NCBI RefSeq assembly: GCF_013778455.1
Contig: NZ_JACEHE010000027.1
Location: forward strand, 44,406 to 108,405
DNA: 64,000 nucleotides
Source: Streptomyces himalayensis subsp. himalayensis
GTDB lineage: Bacteria > Actinomycetota > Actinomycetes > Streptomycetales > Streptomycetaceae
Direction: 5' to 3'
Shown: one piece after another, positions 24,854 to 33,610 of the stretch
How the letters are laid out: the number at the start of each line of letters is the position of its first letter
How positions within the stretch are numbered: position 1 is the first letter of the stretch
The notes under the pieces: model-generated
The model's database searches: none
What the model was told of the DNA's origin: nothing
The model's input: the letters and a program-made list of their open reading frames with translations, nothing else
Translations under genes and position numbers: made by a program

Positions 24854-25753
24854 ATGTACGACTACGACCTGCTGGTCGTAGGGTCGGCCAACGCCGACCT
24901 GGTGATCGGTGTCGAGCGCCGTCCAGGCCCCGGTGAGACGGTGCTCGGTTCCGACCTGGCCGTCCACCCGGGTGGCAAGGGCGCGAACCAGGCGGTCGCC
25001 GCCGCCCGGCTCGGGGCCCGTACGGCCCTGCTTGCCCGCGTCGGGGACGACGGACACGGACGGCTGCTGCTGGACTCACAGCGCGCCGCCGGAGTCGACA
25101 CCGTCGGTGTCCTCACCGGCGGCGCGCCCACCGGGGTCGCGCTGATCACGGTGGATCCGTCGGGGGACAACAGCATCGTGGTGTCGCCGGGCGCCAATGC
25201 CCGCCTGACGCCCGCGGACGTGCGGGCCGCGAAGGTCCTGCTCGCTTCGGCGCGGGTCGTCTCGGCGCAGCTGGAGATCCCGCTGGAGACGGTCACCGAA
25301 GTGGTACGGAGCCTCGCCGACGGCACCCGTTTCGTACTGAACCCCTCGCCCCCGGCGCCGCTGTCCGCCGATGTGCTGGCGGCCTGCGATCCGCTGGTCG
25401 TCAACGAGCACGAGGCGCGCGTGATCCTGGGCGGCTCGGCTGGCGACGCTCCCGAGGAGTGGGCGGCCGGCCTGCTGGCCCTGGGCCCGCGCTCGGTCGT
25501 CATCACTCTGGGGGCCGAGGGCGCCTTGGTGGCGGACGGCGGGTCGGCCGCCCGCGTGCCGTCCGTGAAGGTCGCCGCCGTGGACACCACAGGTGCGGGC
25601 GACGCCTTCACGGCGGCGCTGGCCTGGCGCCTCGGACTCGGCGAGGACCTGCGGACGGCCGCCGCCTTCGCGGTGCGCGTGGGTGCGGCGGCCGTCACGA
25701 AGGAGGGCGCGCAGGCGTCCTTCCCCACCTTTGAGGAGACCCAAGCCCTGTGA
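24854..25753 (+). CDS. rbsK: Ribokinase
   Basis: ATP-dependent phosphorylation of D-ribose to ribose 5-phosphate. This 299-residue PfkB-family protein has 'VVGSANADLV' at the N-terminus, the substrate motif 'HPGGKGANQAVAAARLG' and the catalytic 'DTTGAGDAFTAALAWRL' near the C-terminus with the general-base Asp. The ATG follows GGGAGAGGG, after a 110-bp gap from rbsCB. The stop overlaps the rbsD start by 4 nt. Confidence 0.97.
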   Translation: MYDYDLLVVGSANADLVIGVERRPGPGETVLGSDLAVHPGGKGANQAVAAARLGARTALLARVGDDGHGRLLLDSQRAAGVDTVGVLTGGAPTGVALITVDPSGDNSIVVSPGANARLTPADVRAAKVLLASARVVSAQLEIPLETVTEVVRSLADGTRFVLNPSPPAPLSADVLAACDPLVVNEHEARVILGGSAGDAPEEWAAGLLALGPRSVVITLGAEGALVADGGSAARVPSVKVAAVDTTGAGDAFTAALAWRLGLGEDLRTAAAFAVRVGAAAVTKEGAQASFPTFEETQAL

Positions 25754-26139
25754 AGAAGGCAGGAATCCTGAACCGCCATCTGTCCGGCGCCCTCGCCGAG
25801 CTGGGCCACGGCGACGGCGTCCTCGTCTGCGACGTCGGAATGCCGATCCCCGCGGGCCCCCGGGTCGTGGATCTCGCCTTCCGCGCCGGCGTCCCCTCCT
25901 TCGCGGAGGTGCTGGACGGCCTGCTCGCCGAGCTGGTCGTGGAGGGCGCGGTGGCCGCGCGCGAGGTACGGGACGCGAACCCGTCGGCGACGCGGCTGCT
26001 GGAGACGTCGTTCCCCGAGCTGGAGCTGGTCTCCCACGAGGAGTTGAAGGCGATGTCGGCGGACGCCCGCCTGGTGGTCCGCACCGGCGAGGCGCGGCCG
26101 TACGCGAATGTGTTGCTGCGCTGCGGTGTCTTCTTCTGA
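25750..26139 (+). CDS. rbsD: D-ribose pyranase
   Basis: Interconverts pyranose and furanose forms of ribose, feeding ribokinase. The 129-residue product has 'MKKAGILNRHLSGALAELGH', with the catalytic His in 'NRHL', and 'GDGVLVCDVGMPIP' and 'VRTGEARPYANVLLRCGVFF', the full RbsD family pattern. GTG 25750 overlaps the rbsK stop (GTGA). Last gene of the rbs operon. Confidence 0.97.
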   Translation: MKKAGILNRHLSGALAELGHGDGVLVCDVGMPIPAGPRVVDLAFRAGVPSFAEVLDGLLAELVVEGAVAAREVRDANPSATRLLETSFPELELVSHEELKAMSADARLVVRTGEARPYANVLLRCGVFF

Positions 26140-26172
26140 CCACTGCATCACCGAGTTGTCGGGGAAAACTCT

Positions 26173-26206
26173 CGAGGGGGCCTGATCCGTCGATCAGACC
26201 CCCTCG
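26173..26206 (+). terminator. Terminator of the ribose operon
   Basis: cgaggggg-c-ctgatc (from 26173) pairs with gatcag-a-ccccctcg (to 26206): 14 paired bases with one mismatch and a 4-nt loop, 34 bp after rbsD. Confidence 0.88.
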
Positions 26207-26385
26207 TTCCCACCCCCATATCAGAACCCCCCGATCCCCCCAGATCCCCTCCCGGAAGTCCTGACGCCAAGTAGACCCGCGACCGCCGGGAAGGGTTGCA
26301 CAGGTCCGCAAGAAAATTCCGTCGAGCCCGCAGGAGGCGAAAAACCCACTGCGCCCGAGACGGGGCCTCGGTAACGTCGACGCCC

Positions 26386-26898
26386 ATGTCGCCTTCCCAT
26401 GAGCGTCCCCCCTTCACCGCGGACGAGCGAACCGCCCTGGTCGGCTGGCTTGACCTGCAGCGTTCCATCGTGCGATGGAAGTGCAAGGGCCTGTCGGACG
26501 AGGACGCCCACCGCGCCGTCCTCCCCTCGTCTCCGCTGATGACGATGGCGGGCGTCATCTCCCACCTGCGGTGGACCGAACAGACCTGGTTCGAGGTGCT
26601 GTTCCTGGGCGGGCCCGCCGACGGCCCCCAGTTCCTGGAGGAGCCGGAGGACGCCGACATGCGTGTGGAGGGCATCCCCCTCGACCAGCTGCTCGATGAG
26701 TACGAGCGCCAGTGCGCCGTCTCCAACAAGATCATCGCGGCCCACTCCCTGGACGAGGTGGGCCGCCATCCCGACTTCCGTTCGGCCTCCGCCAACCTGC
26801 GGTGGATGGTGATCCACATGATCGAGGAGACAGCCCGGCACGCCGGCCACCTGGACGCCATCCGTGAGTTGCTGGACGGCGAGACCGGTTACTACTGA
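26386..26898 (+). CDS. DinB/DUF664 family protein
   Basis: A 170-residue four-helix-bundle protein of the DinB superfamily, common in actinomycetes and often a thiol-dependent transferase or hydrolase. The three metal-ligand histidines typical of the fold fit His in 'VISHLRWTEQTWFE', and two near the C-terminus in 'RWMVIHMIEETARHAGHLDA'. ATG 26386 is used (MSPSHE); there is no strong Shine-Dalgarno, so a leaderless transcript is possible. The gene stands alone and no substrate is known. Confidence 0.88.
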   Translation: MSPSHERPPFTADERTALVGWLDLQRSIVRWKCKGLSDEDAHRAVLPSSPLMTMAGVISHLRWTEQTWFEVLFLGGPADGPQFLEEPEDADMRVEGIPLDQLLDEYERQCAVSNKIIAAHSLDEVGRHPDFRSASANLRWMVIHMIEETARHAGHLDAIRELLDGETGYY

Positions 26899-26933
26899 CG
26901 CTCCCGGTCACCGCCGTCCCGGCGCGACGCCTG

Positions 26934-27773
26934 TCACGCGTACCGCATGAAGCGCTCCGCCGTCTCGGCCAGGACTTCCTTCCCGTCCCGCGCCCACAGC
27001 CCGTCGTTGAAGAGCTCCACCTCGATCGGCCCGGTGTAGCCGGCGGCCTCGACGTAGCCCCGCCACTCCCGCATGTCGATCGCACCGTCCCCGATCTGGC
27101 CGCGGCCGTTGAGGACGCCCTCGGGCAGCGGAGTCGTCCAGTCGGCGAGCTGGAAGGTGTGGATCCGGCCCGCGGCCCCGGCCCGGGCGATCTGGGCGGG
27201 CGCCTGGTCGTCCCACCAGATGTGGTACGTGTCGACGGTGACTCCGACCTGCTCGGCGGGGAAGCGTTCCGCGATGTCGAGCGCCTGGGCGAGCGTCGAG
27301 ACGACGCAGCGGTCGGACGCGAACATCGGGTGCAGCGGCTCGATGGCGAGGCGGACACCCTGCTCGGCCGCGTACGGGCCGAGCACGGCGAGCGCGTCCG
27401 CGATACGCTCGCGCGCCCCGTGGAGGTCCTTGCTGCCGGCGGGCAGTCCGCCGGAGACCAGGACCAGCGTGTCCGTGCCCAGGGTCACGGCCTCGTCGAT
27501 CGCCGCTCTGTTGTCGGCCAGGGCGGCGGCCCGCTCGCCGGGGTCGATCGCGGTGAAGAATCCGCCCCGGCACAGGGTGGTGACGGTGAGGCCCGCGTCC
27601 CGTACGAGCTTGGCGGCCGCCTCCACGCCGTACTGCTGCACCGGCTCGCGCCACAGGCCCACGCCCGGCACGCCGAGCTCCACGCAGGCCGAGACAAGCT
27701 CGGGCAGCGTGAGCTGCTTGACCGTCATCTGGTTGATGCTGAAGCGGTTGAGGTCGGTCAGCGGTTCGGTCAC
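26934..27773 (-). CDS. Sugar phosphate isomerase/epimerase-like TIM-barrel protein
   Basis: A 279-residue xylose-isomerase-like barrel. Family features are 'NRFSINQMTV' at strand 1, 'LAIEPLHPMFASDRCVV' with a metal-ligand Glu, 'VGVTVDTYHIWWD' with Asp and His ligands, and 'PIEVELFND' near the end. GTG 27773 overlaps the stop of the upstream DUF993 gene (GTGA). Third gene of a conserved three-gene catabolic operon with an oxidoreductase and an aldolase-like enzyme, under a divergent LacI regulator. The sugar or polyol substrate is unknown. Confidence 0.9.
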   Translation of the reverse strand: MTEPLTDLNRFSINQMTVKQLTLPELVSACVELGVPGVGLWREPVQQYGVEAAAKLVRDAGLTVTTLCRGGFFTAIDPGERAAALADNRAAIDEAVTLGTDTLVLVSGGLPAGSKDLHGARERIADALAVLGPYAAEQGVRLAIEPLHPMFASDRCVVSTLAQALDIAERFPAEQVGVTVDTYHIWWDDQAPAQIARAGAAGRIHTFQLADWTTPLPEGVLNGRGQIGDGAIDMREWRGYVEAAGYTGPIEVELFNDGLWARDGKEVLAETAERFMRYA

Positions 27774-28930
27774 TGCTGGACTCCGTAGACGTTGAGCAGG
27801 GACTTCATACGGGCCTCGGCCAGGGCCGGGTCCGGGAACAGGCCCAGGGAGTCGGCCAGTTCGTAGGCTCGGGCGAAGTGCGGCAGGGAGCGAGCGGACT
27901 GGAGGCCGCCGACCATGGTGAAGTGCTCCTGGTGCCCGGCCAGCCAGGCCAGGAAGACCACGCCGGTCTTGTAGAAGCGGGTGGGTGCCTGGAAGAGGTG
28001 GCGGGACAGCTCGACGGTGGGGTCGAGGAGTTCCCGGAAACCCTTCACGTCGCCCGTGTCCAGGACGCGTACGGCCTCGGCCGCGAGCGGGCCCAGCGGG
28101 TCGAAGATGCCGAGGAGCGCGTGGCTGAAGCCCTGCTCGTCGCCGGCGATCAGCTCGGGGTAGTTGAAGTCGTCGCCCGTGTAGCAGCGCACGCCCTTCG
28201 GGAGTCGGCGGCGGACGCCGATCTCGCGGCCGGCGTCCAGCAGGGACATCTTGATGCCGTCGACCTTGTCCGGGTGGGCCGCGATCACCTCGATGAAGGT
28301 GTCGGTGGCCGCGTCCAGGTCGGACGAGCCCCAGTAGCCCTCGAGCGCCGGGTCGAACATCGGGCCGAGCCAGTGCAGGACGACGGGCTCCGCCGACTGG
28401 CGCAGCAGCCGCCCGTAGACCTCCAGGTAGTCCTCGGGCCCCTTCGCCACCGCGGCGAGGGCGCGCGAGGCCATGAGGATCGGCTGGACACCGGCCTCCT
28501 CGACGACGCCCAGCTGCTCCTCGTACGCCGCCACGACCTCGTCGAGCGAGGTCGCGGGCGCGGTGAGCTGGTCGGTGCCGACACCCGCGGCGATCCGGCC
28601 GCCGACGGCCTTCGCCTCGGCCGCGGACCGCTTGATCAGTTCGGCGGCGCCGGCCCAGTCCAGGCCCATGCCGCGCTGGGCGGTGTCCATGGCCTCGGCG
28701 ACGCCCAGGCCGTGGGACCACAGATGGCGGCGGAAGGCGAGGGTGGCGTCCCAGTCGACGGCCGCCGGGGAGTCCGGCGAGACGTCGGCGTACGGGTCCG
28801 CGACCACGTGGGCCGCGGAGAAGACCGTACGGGAGGCGAGCGGGGCGCCGCCCGCCGTGAACACGGAGGGTTCGGTGCGCGGTTCGTAGGCGCGCAGGGC
28901 GCCGGTCGCGTCGGGCAGGCGGATGGTCAC
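27770..28930 (-). CDS. DUF993 / dihydrodipicolinate-synthase-like protein
   Basis: A 386-residue protein of the DUF993 family, which belongs to the class I aldolase (DapA-like) barrels. Supporting blocks are 'FSAAHVVADPYAD', 'GVGTDQLTAPATSLDEVVAA' and 'HPDKVDGIKMSLLDAGREIG', where the Lys in 'GIKMS' is a plausible Schiff-base residue, then 'VRCYTGDDFNYPELIAGDEQ'. Expected to be a lyase or dehydratase in the same pathway as its neighbours. GTG 28930 overlaps the oxidoreductase stop, and its own stop overlaps the next start. Confidence 0.85.
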   Translation of the reverse strand: MTIRLPDATGALRAYEPRTEPSVFTAGGAPLASRTVFSAAHVVADPYADVSPDSPAAVDWDATLAFRRHLWSHGLGVAEAMDTAQRGMGLDWAGAAELIKRSAAEAKAVGGRIAAGVGTDQLTAPATSLDEVVAAYEEQLGVVEEAGVQPILMASRALAAVAKGPEDYLEVYGRLLRQSAEPVVLHWLGPMFDPALEGYWGSSDLDAATDTFIEVIAAHPDKVDGIKMSLLDAGREIGVRRRLPKGVRCYTGDDFNYPELIAGDEQGFSHALLGIFDPLGPLAAEAVRVLDTGDVKGFRELLDPTVELSRHLFQAPTRFYKTGVVFLAWLAGHQEHFTMVGGLQSARSLPHFARAYELADSLGLFPDPALAEARMKSLLNVYGVQQ

Positions 28931-30084
28931 AGCGAGATCTCCGGAACCTCGAGGCGGCTGCCCTCGGCCGCCGACTTCAGGCCCAGCTCGGCGAGCTGGA
29001 CGCCGCGGGCGCCGGCGAGCAGGTCCCAGTGGTAGGGCGCGTCGGCGTAGACGTGCTTGAGGAACAGCTCCCACTGGGCCTTGAAGCCGTTGTCGAACTC
29101 GGCGTTGTCCGGGACCTCCTGCCACTGGTCGCGGAAGACCTCGGTGGCCGGGATGTCCGGGTTCCAGACCGGCTTCGGGGTTGCGCTGCGGTGCTGGACG
29201 CGGCAGTTGCGCAGGCCCGCGACGGCGGAGCCCTCGGTGCCGTCGACCTGGAACTCGACGAGTTCGTCGCGGTTGACGCGGACCGCCCAGGAGGAGTTGA
29301 TCTGCGCGATGGTGCCGCCGTCGAGCTCGAAGATGCCGTACGCGGCGTCGTCGGCCGTGGCGTCGTAGGGCTTGCCCTGCTCGTCCCAGCGCTGCGGGAT
29401 GTGCGTGGCGGTGAGGGCCTGGACGGAGGTCACCCGGCCGAACAGCTCGTGCAGGACGTACTCCCAGTGCGGGAACATGTCGACGACGATGCCGCCGCCG
29501 TCCTCGGACCGGTAGTTCCAGGACGGGCGCTGTGCCTCCTGCCAGTCGCCCTCGAAGACCCAGTAGCCGAACTCGCCGCGGATGGAGAGGATCCGGCCGA
29601 AGAAGCCGCCGTCGATGAGCCGCTTGAGCTTGAGCAGGCCCGGCAGGAACAGCTTGTCCTGGACGACGCCGTGCTTGATGCCGGCCGCCTGCGCCAAGCG
29701 GGCCAGCTCGAGGGCGCCGTCCAGGCCGGTGGCGGTGGGCTTCTCGGTGTAGATGTGCTTGCCCGCTGCGATCGCCTTCTTGATCGCCTCCTCGCGGGCC
29801 GAGGTGACCTGGGCGTCGAAGTAGATCTCGATCGTCTCGTCGGCGAGGACGGCGTCCAGGTCGGTGGAGATGTTCGCCGGATCGAGGCCGTGCTGCTCGG
29901 CAAGCGCCTTCAGCGCGTGCTCGCGGCGGCCGACGAGTACCGGCTCGGGCCACAGCACCGTGCCGTCGCCCAGGTCGAGGCCGCCCTGCTCGCGGATCGC
30001 GAGGATCGAGCGGACCAGGTGCTGGCGATAGCCCATGCGTCCTGTCACGCCGTTCATGGCGATGCGCACCGTCTTGCGTGTCAC
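28927..30084 (-). CDS. Gfo/Idh/MocA-family oxidoreductase
   Basis: NAD(P)-dependent sugar or polyol dehydrogenase of 385 residues. The N-terminal Rossmann region is atypical ('IAMNGVTGRMGYRQHLVRSI'), followed by the family's 'EKPTATGLDGALELARLA' with the catalytic Lys. The C-terminal half is the alpha/beta domain ('GEFGYWVFEGDWQEA', 'WNYRSEDGGGIVVDMFPHW'). GTG 30084 follows GGAGGG. First gene of the three-gene minus-strand operon, with an operator-like palindrome about 60 bp upstream. Confidence 0.92.
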   Translation of the reverse strand: MTRKTVRIAMNGVTGRMGYRQHLVRSILAIREQGGLDLGDGTVLWPEPVLVGRREHALKALAEQHGLDPANISTDLDAVLADETIEIYFDAQVTSAREEAIKKAIAAGKHIYTEKPTATGLDGALELARLAQAAGIKHGVVQDKLFLPGLLKLKRLIDGGFFGRILSIRGEFGYWVFEGDWQEAQRPSWNYRSEDGGGIVVDMFPHWEYVLHELFGRVTSVQALTATHIPQRWDEQGKPYDATADDAAYGIFELDGGTIAQINSSWAVRVNRDELVEFQVDGTEGSAVAGLRNCRVQHRSATPKPVWNPDIPATEVFRDQWQEVPDNAEFDNGFKAQWELFLKHVYADAPYHWDLLAGARGVQLAELGLKSAAEGSRLEVPEISL

Positions 30085-30138
30085 GAGTTTCCCTCCGTAC
30101 GGCCCCGTACGCCCTGTCCGCGCACGGCGAGCGTCCGT

Positions 30139-30151
30139 AGCAAGCGCTTTC
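30139..30151. promoter_or_regulatory. LacI-type operator between the divergent operon and its regulator
   Basis: gcaagcgctttc is a near-palindrome centred on aagcgctt (30142-30149), the classic LacI/GalR operator core with a central CG. It lies between the divergent oxidoreductase operon and the lacI-family gene, where the repressor would control both. Confidence 0.7.
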
Positions 30152-30222
30152 TATACGGTAAGAAGCTAGCCTCTGCACAGCGGCTCGGACAAGTACCTCG
30201 TACAAGTACCGGAGGGCGACCT

Positions 30223-30264
30223 GTGCACATGGGCTCGGACAAGTACCGGAGGACGACCAGATGA
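30223..30264 (+). CDS. Possible 13-residue leader peptide coupled to the LacI regulator
   Basis: GTG 30223 lies 6 nt after GGAGGG (30211-30216) and opens a 13-codon frame (VHMGSDKYRRTTR) whose TGA overlaps the ATG of the lacI gene as ATGA. The Shine-Dalgarno region acaagtaccggagg is itself present twice (ends at 30216 and 30254). Translation of the short frame could be coupled to the regulator, or this may simply be a duplicated ribosome site. Confidence 0.3.
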   Translation: MHMGSDKYRRTTR

Positions 30265-31310
30265 CTGTGACCCTCGCGGACGTGGCGGCGCGCGCGCAGG
30301 TGTCCCCCGCCACCGTCTCCCGCGTGCTCAACGGCAACTACCCGGTCGCCGCGAAGACGCGCGAGCGGGTGCTCCGCGCGGTCGACGAGCTCGACTACGT
30401 CCTCAACGGTCCCGCGAGCTCGCTGGCCGCGGCCACGTCCGACCTGGTGGGCATCCTCGTCAACGACATCGCCGACCCGTTCTTCGGGATCATGGCGGGC
30501 GCGGTGCAGTCCGAGATCGGCGGCCAGCCGGACGGGCGCGCGGGCGGGGAGCGGCTGGCCGTCGTCTGCAACACGGGCGGCTCACCGGAGCGCGAGATCA
30601 CGTATCTGACCCTGCTGCAGCGGCAGCGGGCGGCCGCCGTGGTCCTCACGGGTGGCGCGGTCGAGGACGCGGCGCACGTCGAGGCCGTGTCCGCGAAGCT
30701 GCGGAGGCTCGCGGACGCGGGCACGCGTGTCGTGCTGTGCGGGCGGCCGCCGGTCCCCGGCACCGACGCGGTCGCGATCACCTTCGACAACCGCGGCGGC
30801 GGGCAGCGGCTCACCGAGCATCTGATCGCGCTCGGGCACCGCCGTATCGCCTACATCGCGGGCCCCGAGGAGCGCACCACCACCCGGCACCGGCTGGAGG
30901 GCCACCGCGACGCGCTGGCCGAGCACGGCATCGAGGACGACCCCCGGCTCGCCGTGCACGGGCCGTACGACCGCCGCTCCGGCTACGACGCGACGCTCGA
31001 ACTCCTGCGCCGCGACCGCTCGTTGACCGCCATCGTGGCCGCCAACGACACCGTCGCCCTCGGCGCCTGCGCCGCCCTGCGCGACGAGGGCCTGCGCATC
31101 CCGGACGACGTGTCGGTGGCGGGCTTCGACGACCTGCCGTTCGCGATCGACGCGGTGCCGGCCCTGACGACGGTACGGCTGCCGCTGGCCGCGGCGGGGG
31201 CGCGGGCGGGGCGGATCGCGATGGGGCGGGAGAATCCGCCGCCGGGCGGGATCGCGACGGTGCAGGGGGAACTGATGGTTCGGGGGTCTACGGCGGCGCC
31301 GGGGCGGTGA
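30261..31310 (+). CDS. LacI-family transcriptional regulator
   Basis: A 349-residue repressor with the N-terminal HTH 'LADVAARAQVSPATVSRVLN' and hinge, then a sugar-binding-type effector domain ('LVGILVNDIADPFFGIMAGA', 'GHRRIAYIAGPEERTTT', 'SVAGFDDLPFAIDAVPALTT'). ATG 30261 follows CCGGAGG. It is divergent from the oxidoreductase/DUF993/isomerase operon with an operator between, so it is the probable repressor of that operon. The ligand is unknown. Confidence 0.93.
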   Translation: MTVTLADVAARAQVSPATVSRVLNGNYPVAAKTRERVLRAVDELDYVLNGPASSLAAATSDLVGILVNDIADPFFGIMAGAVQSEIGGQPDGRAGGERLAVVCNTGGSPEREITYLTLLQRQRAAAVVLTGGAVEDAAHVEAVSAKLRRLADAGTRVVLCGRPPVPGTDAVAITFDNRGGGQRLTEHLIALGHRRIAYIAGPEERTTTRHRLEGHRDALAEHGIEDDPRLAVHGPYDRRSGYDATLELLRRDRSLTAIVAANDTVALGACAALRDEGLRIPDDVSVAGFDDLPFAIDAVPALTTVRLPLAAAGARAGRIAMGRENPPPGGIATVQGELMVRGSTAAPGR

Positions 31311-31352
31311 CGTCTCGCTGTCGCTGAAGCACGCCGGAAACGGAGGCTCGTT

Positions 31353-31919
31353 GTGGCAGGGGTGGTCATGAACGGGCCCAGTGCCTGGAGTGTGCTGGAC
31401 GGCGTCGATCTTCCCCGCGGATACCGTGTCGAGATCACGGCGGGGAAGATCATCATGACGCCGCACGGCGAGGACCGGTGGAAGGTCGTCCTGGCAGCCG
31501 CTCCCCAGATCGAGGGGCAGCTCGCGGAGCACGGCGACATCCTGTCCGATGTCGCGATCGACTTCCCGTCCAGCGAGTACGGATACGCACCCGACCTCGC
31601 GATCGTCGCCCCCGGCTCCGAGCACAACAGCCGCGGTCGCTACGAATGGCACAGCTTGGAGGCGGTCCTCGAGGTCGTCTCGAAGGGCAGCCGGGACGTC
31701 GACTTCGCGAAGAAGTTCCACATGTACGCCGAGTGCGGCATCCCCGTTTACGTCATCATCGATCCCTCGCAGGGCATGTGCACCGTCCGCAGGCGCCCCA
31801 CCAGGATCGGCACCTACGAGGACGAGGCCGAGGTGCCGTTCGGCCAGGATCTCGTCCTGCCGCTCACCGACGGCCGCCAGATCACCATCAACACCGGCGG
31901 CTTCCCCAAGGCCGGCTGA
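31353..31919 (+). CDS. Uma2 family (DUF820) endonuclease-like protein
   Basis: A 188-residue PD-(D/E)XK-superfamily protein. The family core is visible: 'YRVEITAGKIIMTP', 'SSEYGYAPDLAIVAP' with the conserved PD, 'LEAVLEVVSKGSRDVDFAKK' with the E-x-VS pattern, and 'MYAECGIPVYVIIDP'. GTG 31353 lies after GGAGG. Uma2 proteins are abundant in Streptomyces and their role is not established. It sits alone between a lacI gene and a convergent pucR gene. Confidence 0.9.
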   Translation: MAGVVMNGPSAWSVLDGVDLPRGYRVEITAGKIIMTPHGEDRWKVVLAAAPQIEGQLAEHGDILSDVAIDFPSSEYGYAPDLAIVAPGSEHNSRGRYEWHSLEAVLEVVSKGSRDVDFAKKFHMYAECGIPVYVIIDPSQGMCTVRRRPTRIGTYEDEAEVPFGQDLVLPLTDGRQITINTGGFPKAG

Positions 31920-31949
31920 ACGCCGCCGGCCGTCTCCTCCTTGCGAGCC

Positions 31950-33506
31950 TTACGAGCCTTCCGCCAGCCGCAACTGCAACCACAGCACCAACCGCGTGTC
32001 CGGATCCGAGAGCCTGAGGTGGAACAGGGACTCGGCTCGGGAGAGGCGGTAGCGGCAGGTGTTGGGGTGGATGTTGAGGGCGCGGGCGGCAGTTGAGATG
32101 TCGCTGTCGGCGGCGAAGTAGGCGAGCAGGGTCTCGGCGTAGGCGGTGCGGTGGGCGGCGTCGTGGGCGCGGATGGCGGGGCCGGCGCCCTCGGCGAGGC
32201 GGGGTATCAGATGGGCTTGCTCCGCCAGTTCGGCGAGGGTGACCGTGGGTCGGACGTCGTCTATGGCGGCCACGGCGGTGTCGGCGGGGGCGAGGGTGCG
32301 CAGCACGGTGTCGGCGTCGCGGCGCGATGCAGGGGCGGCGCGCAGTGAGGGCGCCACCGAGCCGAGGGCGGCGCGGACGGGCAGGTGCAGCGCGCGGTGG
32401 GCGCGGCGGGCGACGTCGGCCACGAAGTCGCGGTGGGCGTCGGCGGGCAGCAGCGCGTAGACGGTGCCGTCGATGAGGGCGCAGCCGTGGTGGCTGTAGT
32501 GGGCCTCGCAGTGCAGGCTGACCAGGTCGGTGAGCTGGAGCGCGGCCCGGGCGGTGAGCGCGTCGTCGGGGCCGGCCGCGGTGAGGTGGAAGGCGGCCAC
32601 CACGGCCGGTGCGTCGACCGGCAGTCCGAGCTGCGGACCGACCAGAGGGGCGCTGGCCGGGTCGTCCAGGAGCCGGCGCAGCAGGTCACCGCGTTGCCGG
32701 CGGACCAGGTCGTGGGACGTACGGGCGCGCAGCAGATGGAGGCCGGCGATGCGTGCCGCGTCGTCGAGCGTCCGCACGGCTTCCTCGCCGAGGTCGTCGT
32801 GCGCGTCGACGACCCAGATGGAGCCGAGCAGTTCGCTGCCCGCGCGGACCGCCACCGCGATCCGGGCGAGACCGCCGGGGCTGGCGGCGAACCGCAGGAC
32901 CCGGGTGGCGCGGGCGAGTTCGCGGTACTGGGGCACGTTGATGGGCGCGTACGGGACGTGCAGACCGAGGATGCCCTGGCGGCGCTCCTCGTCGATCTCC
33001 TGACCGCGCAGGGTGGAGTAGGCGAGGATCCGCTGGTACGGGTCCTCGATCGCGGTGGCTCCGCCGACGGCCGCAGCAATGGCGTTGGCCAGCGAGAACA
33101 GGTCGCCGATGTCCGGCCCGGCGGTGCCCTGGCCGGTGCCCGCGACGGCGGCCAGCGCCGAGGTGACCAGGGCGTCGAGCTGCTGCCAGGCCAGGTCGTC
33201 GTCGGCGGTCAGCAGGGCCACTCCGGCCTTCTCGGCGGCCAGGGCGAGATCGGCGACCGGCTCCCCGTACTGCTTGACGACGATCCCGGCGAGCCCGGCC
33301 GCCGCAGCGGCATCGACCAGCGGCGGAGCCTCGGAGGGCGGGACGCCGACCGCGAGCAGCAGGGCGTCGTCCCGGTGCGGCAGCGGGCCGCGCGGTTCGT
33401 ACACCAGAGTTCCGGAGACCCGGCCCTCCGCGCCGCGCGGGGCGGTCACCAGCCGGACGGGTGACGGGCCGAGGGCGTCGCAGAGGTGCCGCAGGGACGA
33501 GGGCAT
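31950..33506 (-). CDS. PucR-family transcriptional regulator (amino-acid/racemase operon)
   Basis: A 518-residue regulator with an N-terminal PucR-type sensing domain ('VPPSEAPPLVDAAAAAGLAG'), a central GAF/CdaR-like region ('AYSTLRGQEIDEERRQGILG'), and the C-terminal PucR HTH ('AYAETLLAYFAADSDISTAA', 'RALNIHPNTCRYRLSRAESL'). Start ATG 33506. It is divergent from the acetyltransferase/racemase/ABC-transporter operon with about 100 bp between, so it is the likely regulator of that operon. Confidence 0.92.
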   Translation of the reverse strand: MPSSLRHLCDALGPSPVRLVTAPRGAEGRVSGTLVYEPRGPLPHRDDALLLAVGVPPSEAPPLVDAAAAAGLAGIVVKQYGEPVADLALAAEKAGVALLTADDDLAWQQLDALVTSALAAVAGTGQGTAGPDIGDLFSLANAIAAAVGGATAIEDPYQRILAYSTLRGQEIDEERRQGILGLHVPYAPINVPQYRELARATRVLRFAASPGGLARIAVAVRAGSELLGSIWVVDAHDDLGEEAVRTLDDAARIAGLHLLRARTSHDLVRRQRGDLLRRLLDDPASAPLVGPQLGLPVDAPAVVAAFHLTAAGPDDALTARAALQLTDLVSLHCEAHYSHHGCALIDGTVYALLPADAHRDFVADVARRAHRALHLPVRAALGSVAPSLRAAPASRRDADTVLRTLAPADTAVAAIDDVRPTVTLAELAEQAHLIPRLAEGAGPAIRAHDAAHRTAYAETLLAYFAADSDISTAARALNIHPNTCRYRLSRAESLFHLRLSDPDTRLVLWLQLRLAEGS

Positions 33507-33610
33507 GGCCGGGATGCTAGATCGAATTTGGCCGTTCTCCCAGTCCCCGATTCGTGACCTTGGGGGATCGGCCGAAGCGGGACGGCGGGTGCGTCCCCAA
33601 GGCTTGGAGG

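Noticed and set aside
22739..25057. 772-codon minus-strand frame
   Set aside because: Antisense shadow of rbsCB and rbsK, with His/Arg/Gly-rich low-complexity sequence.
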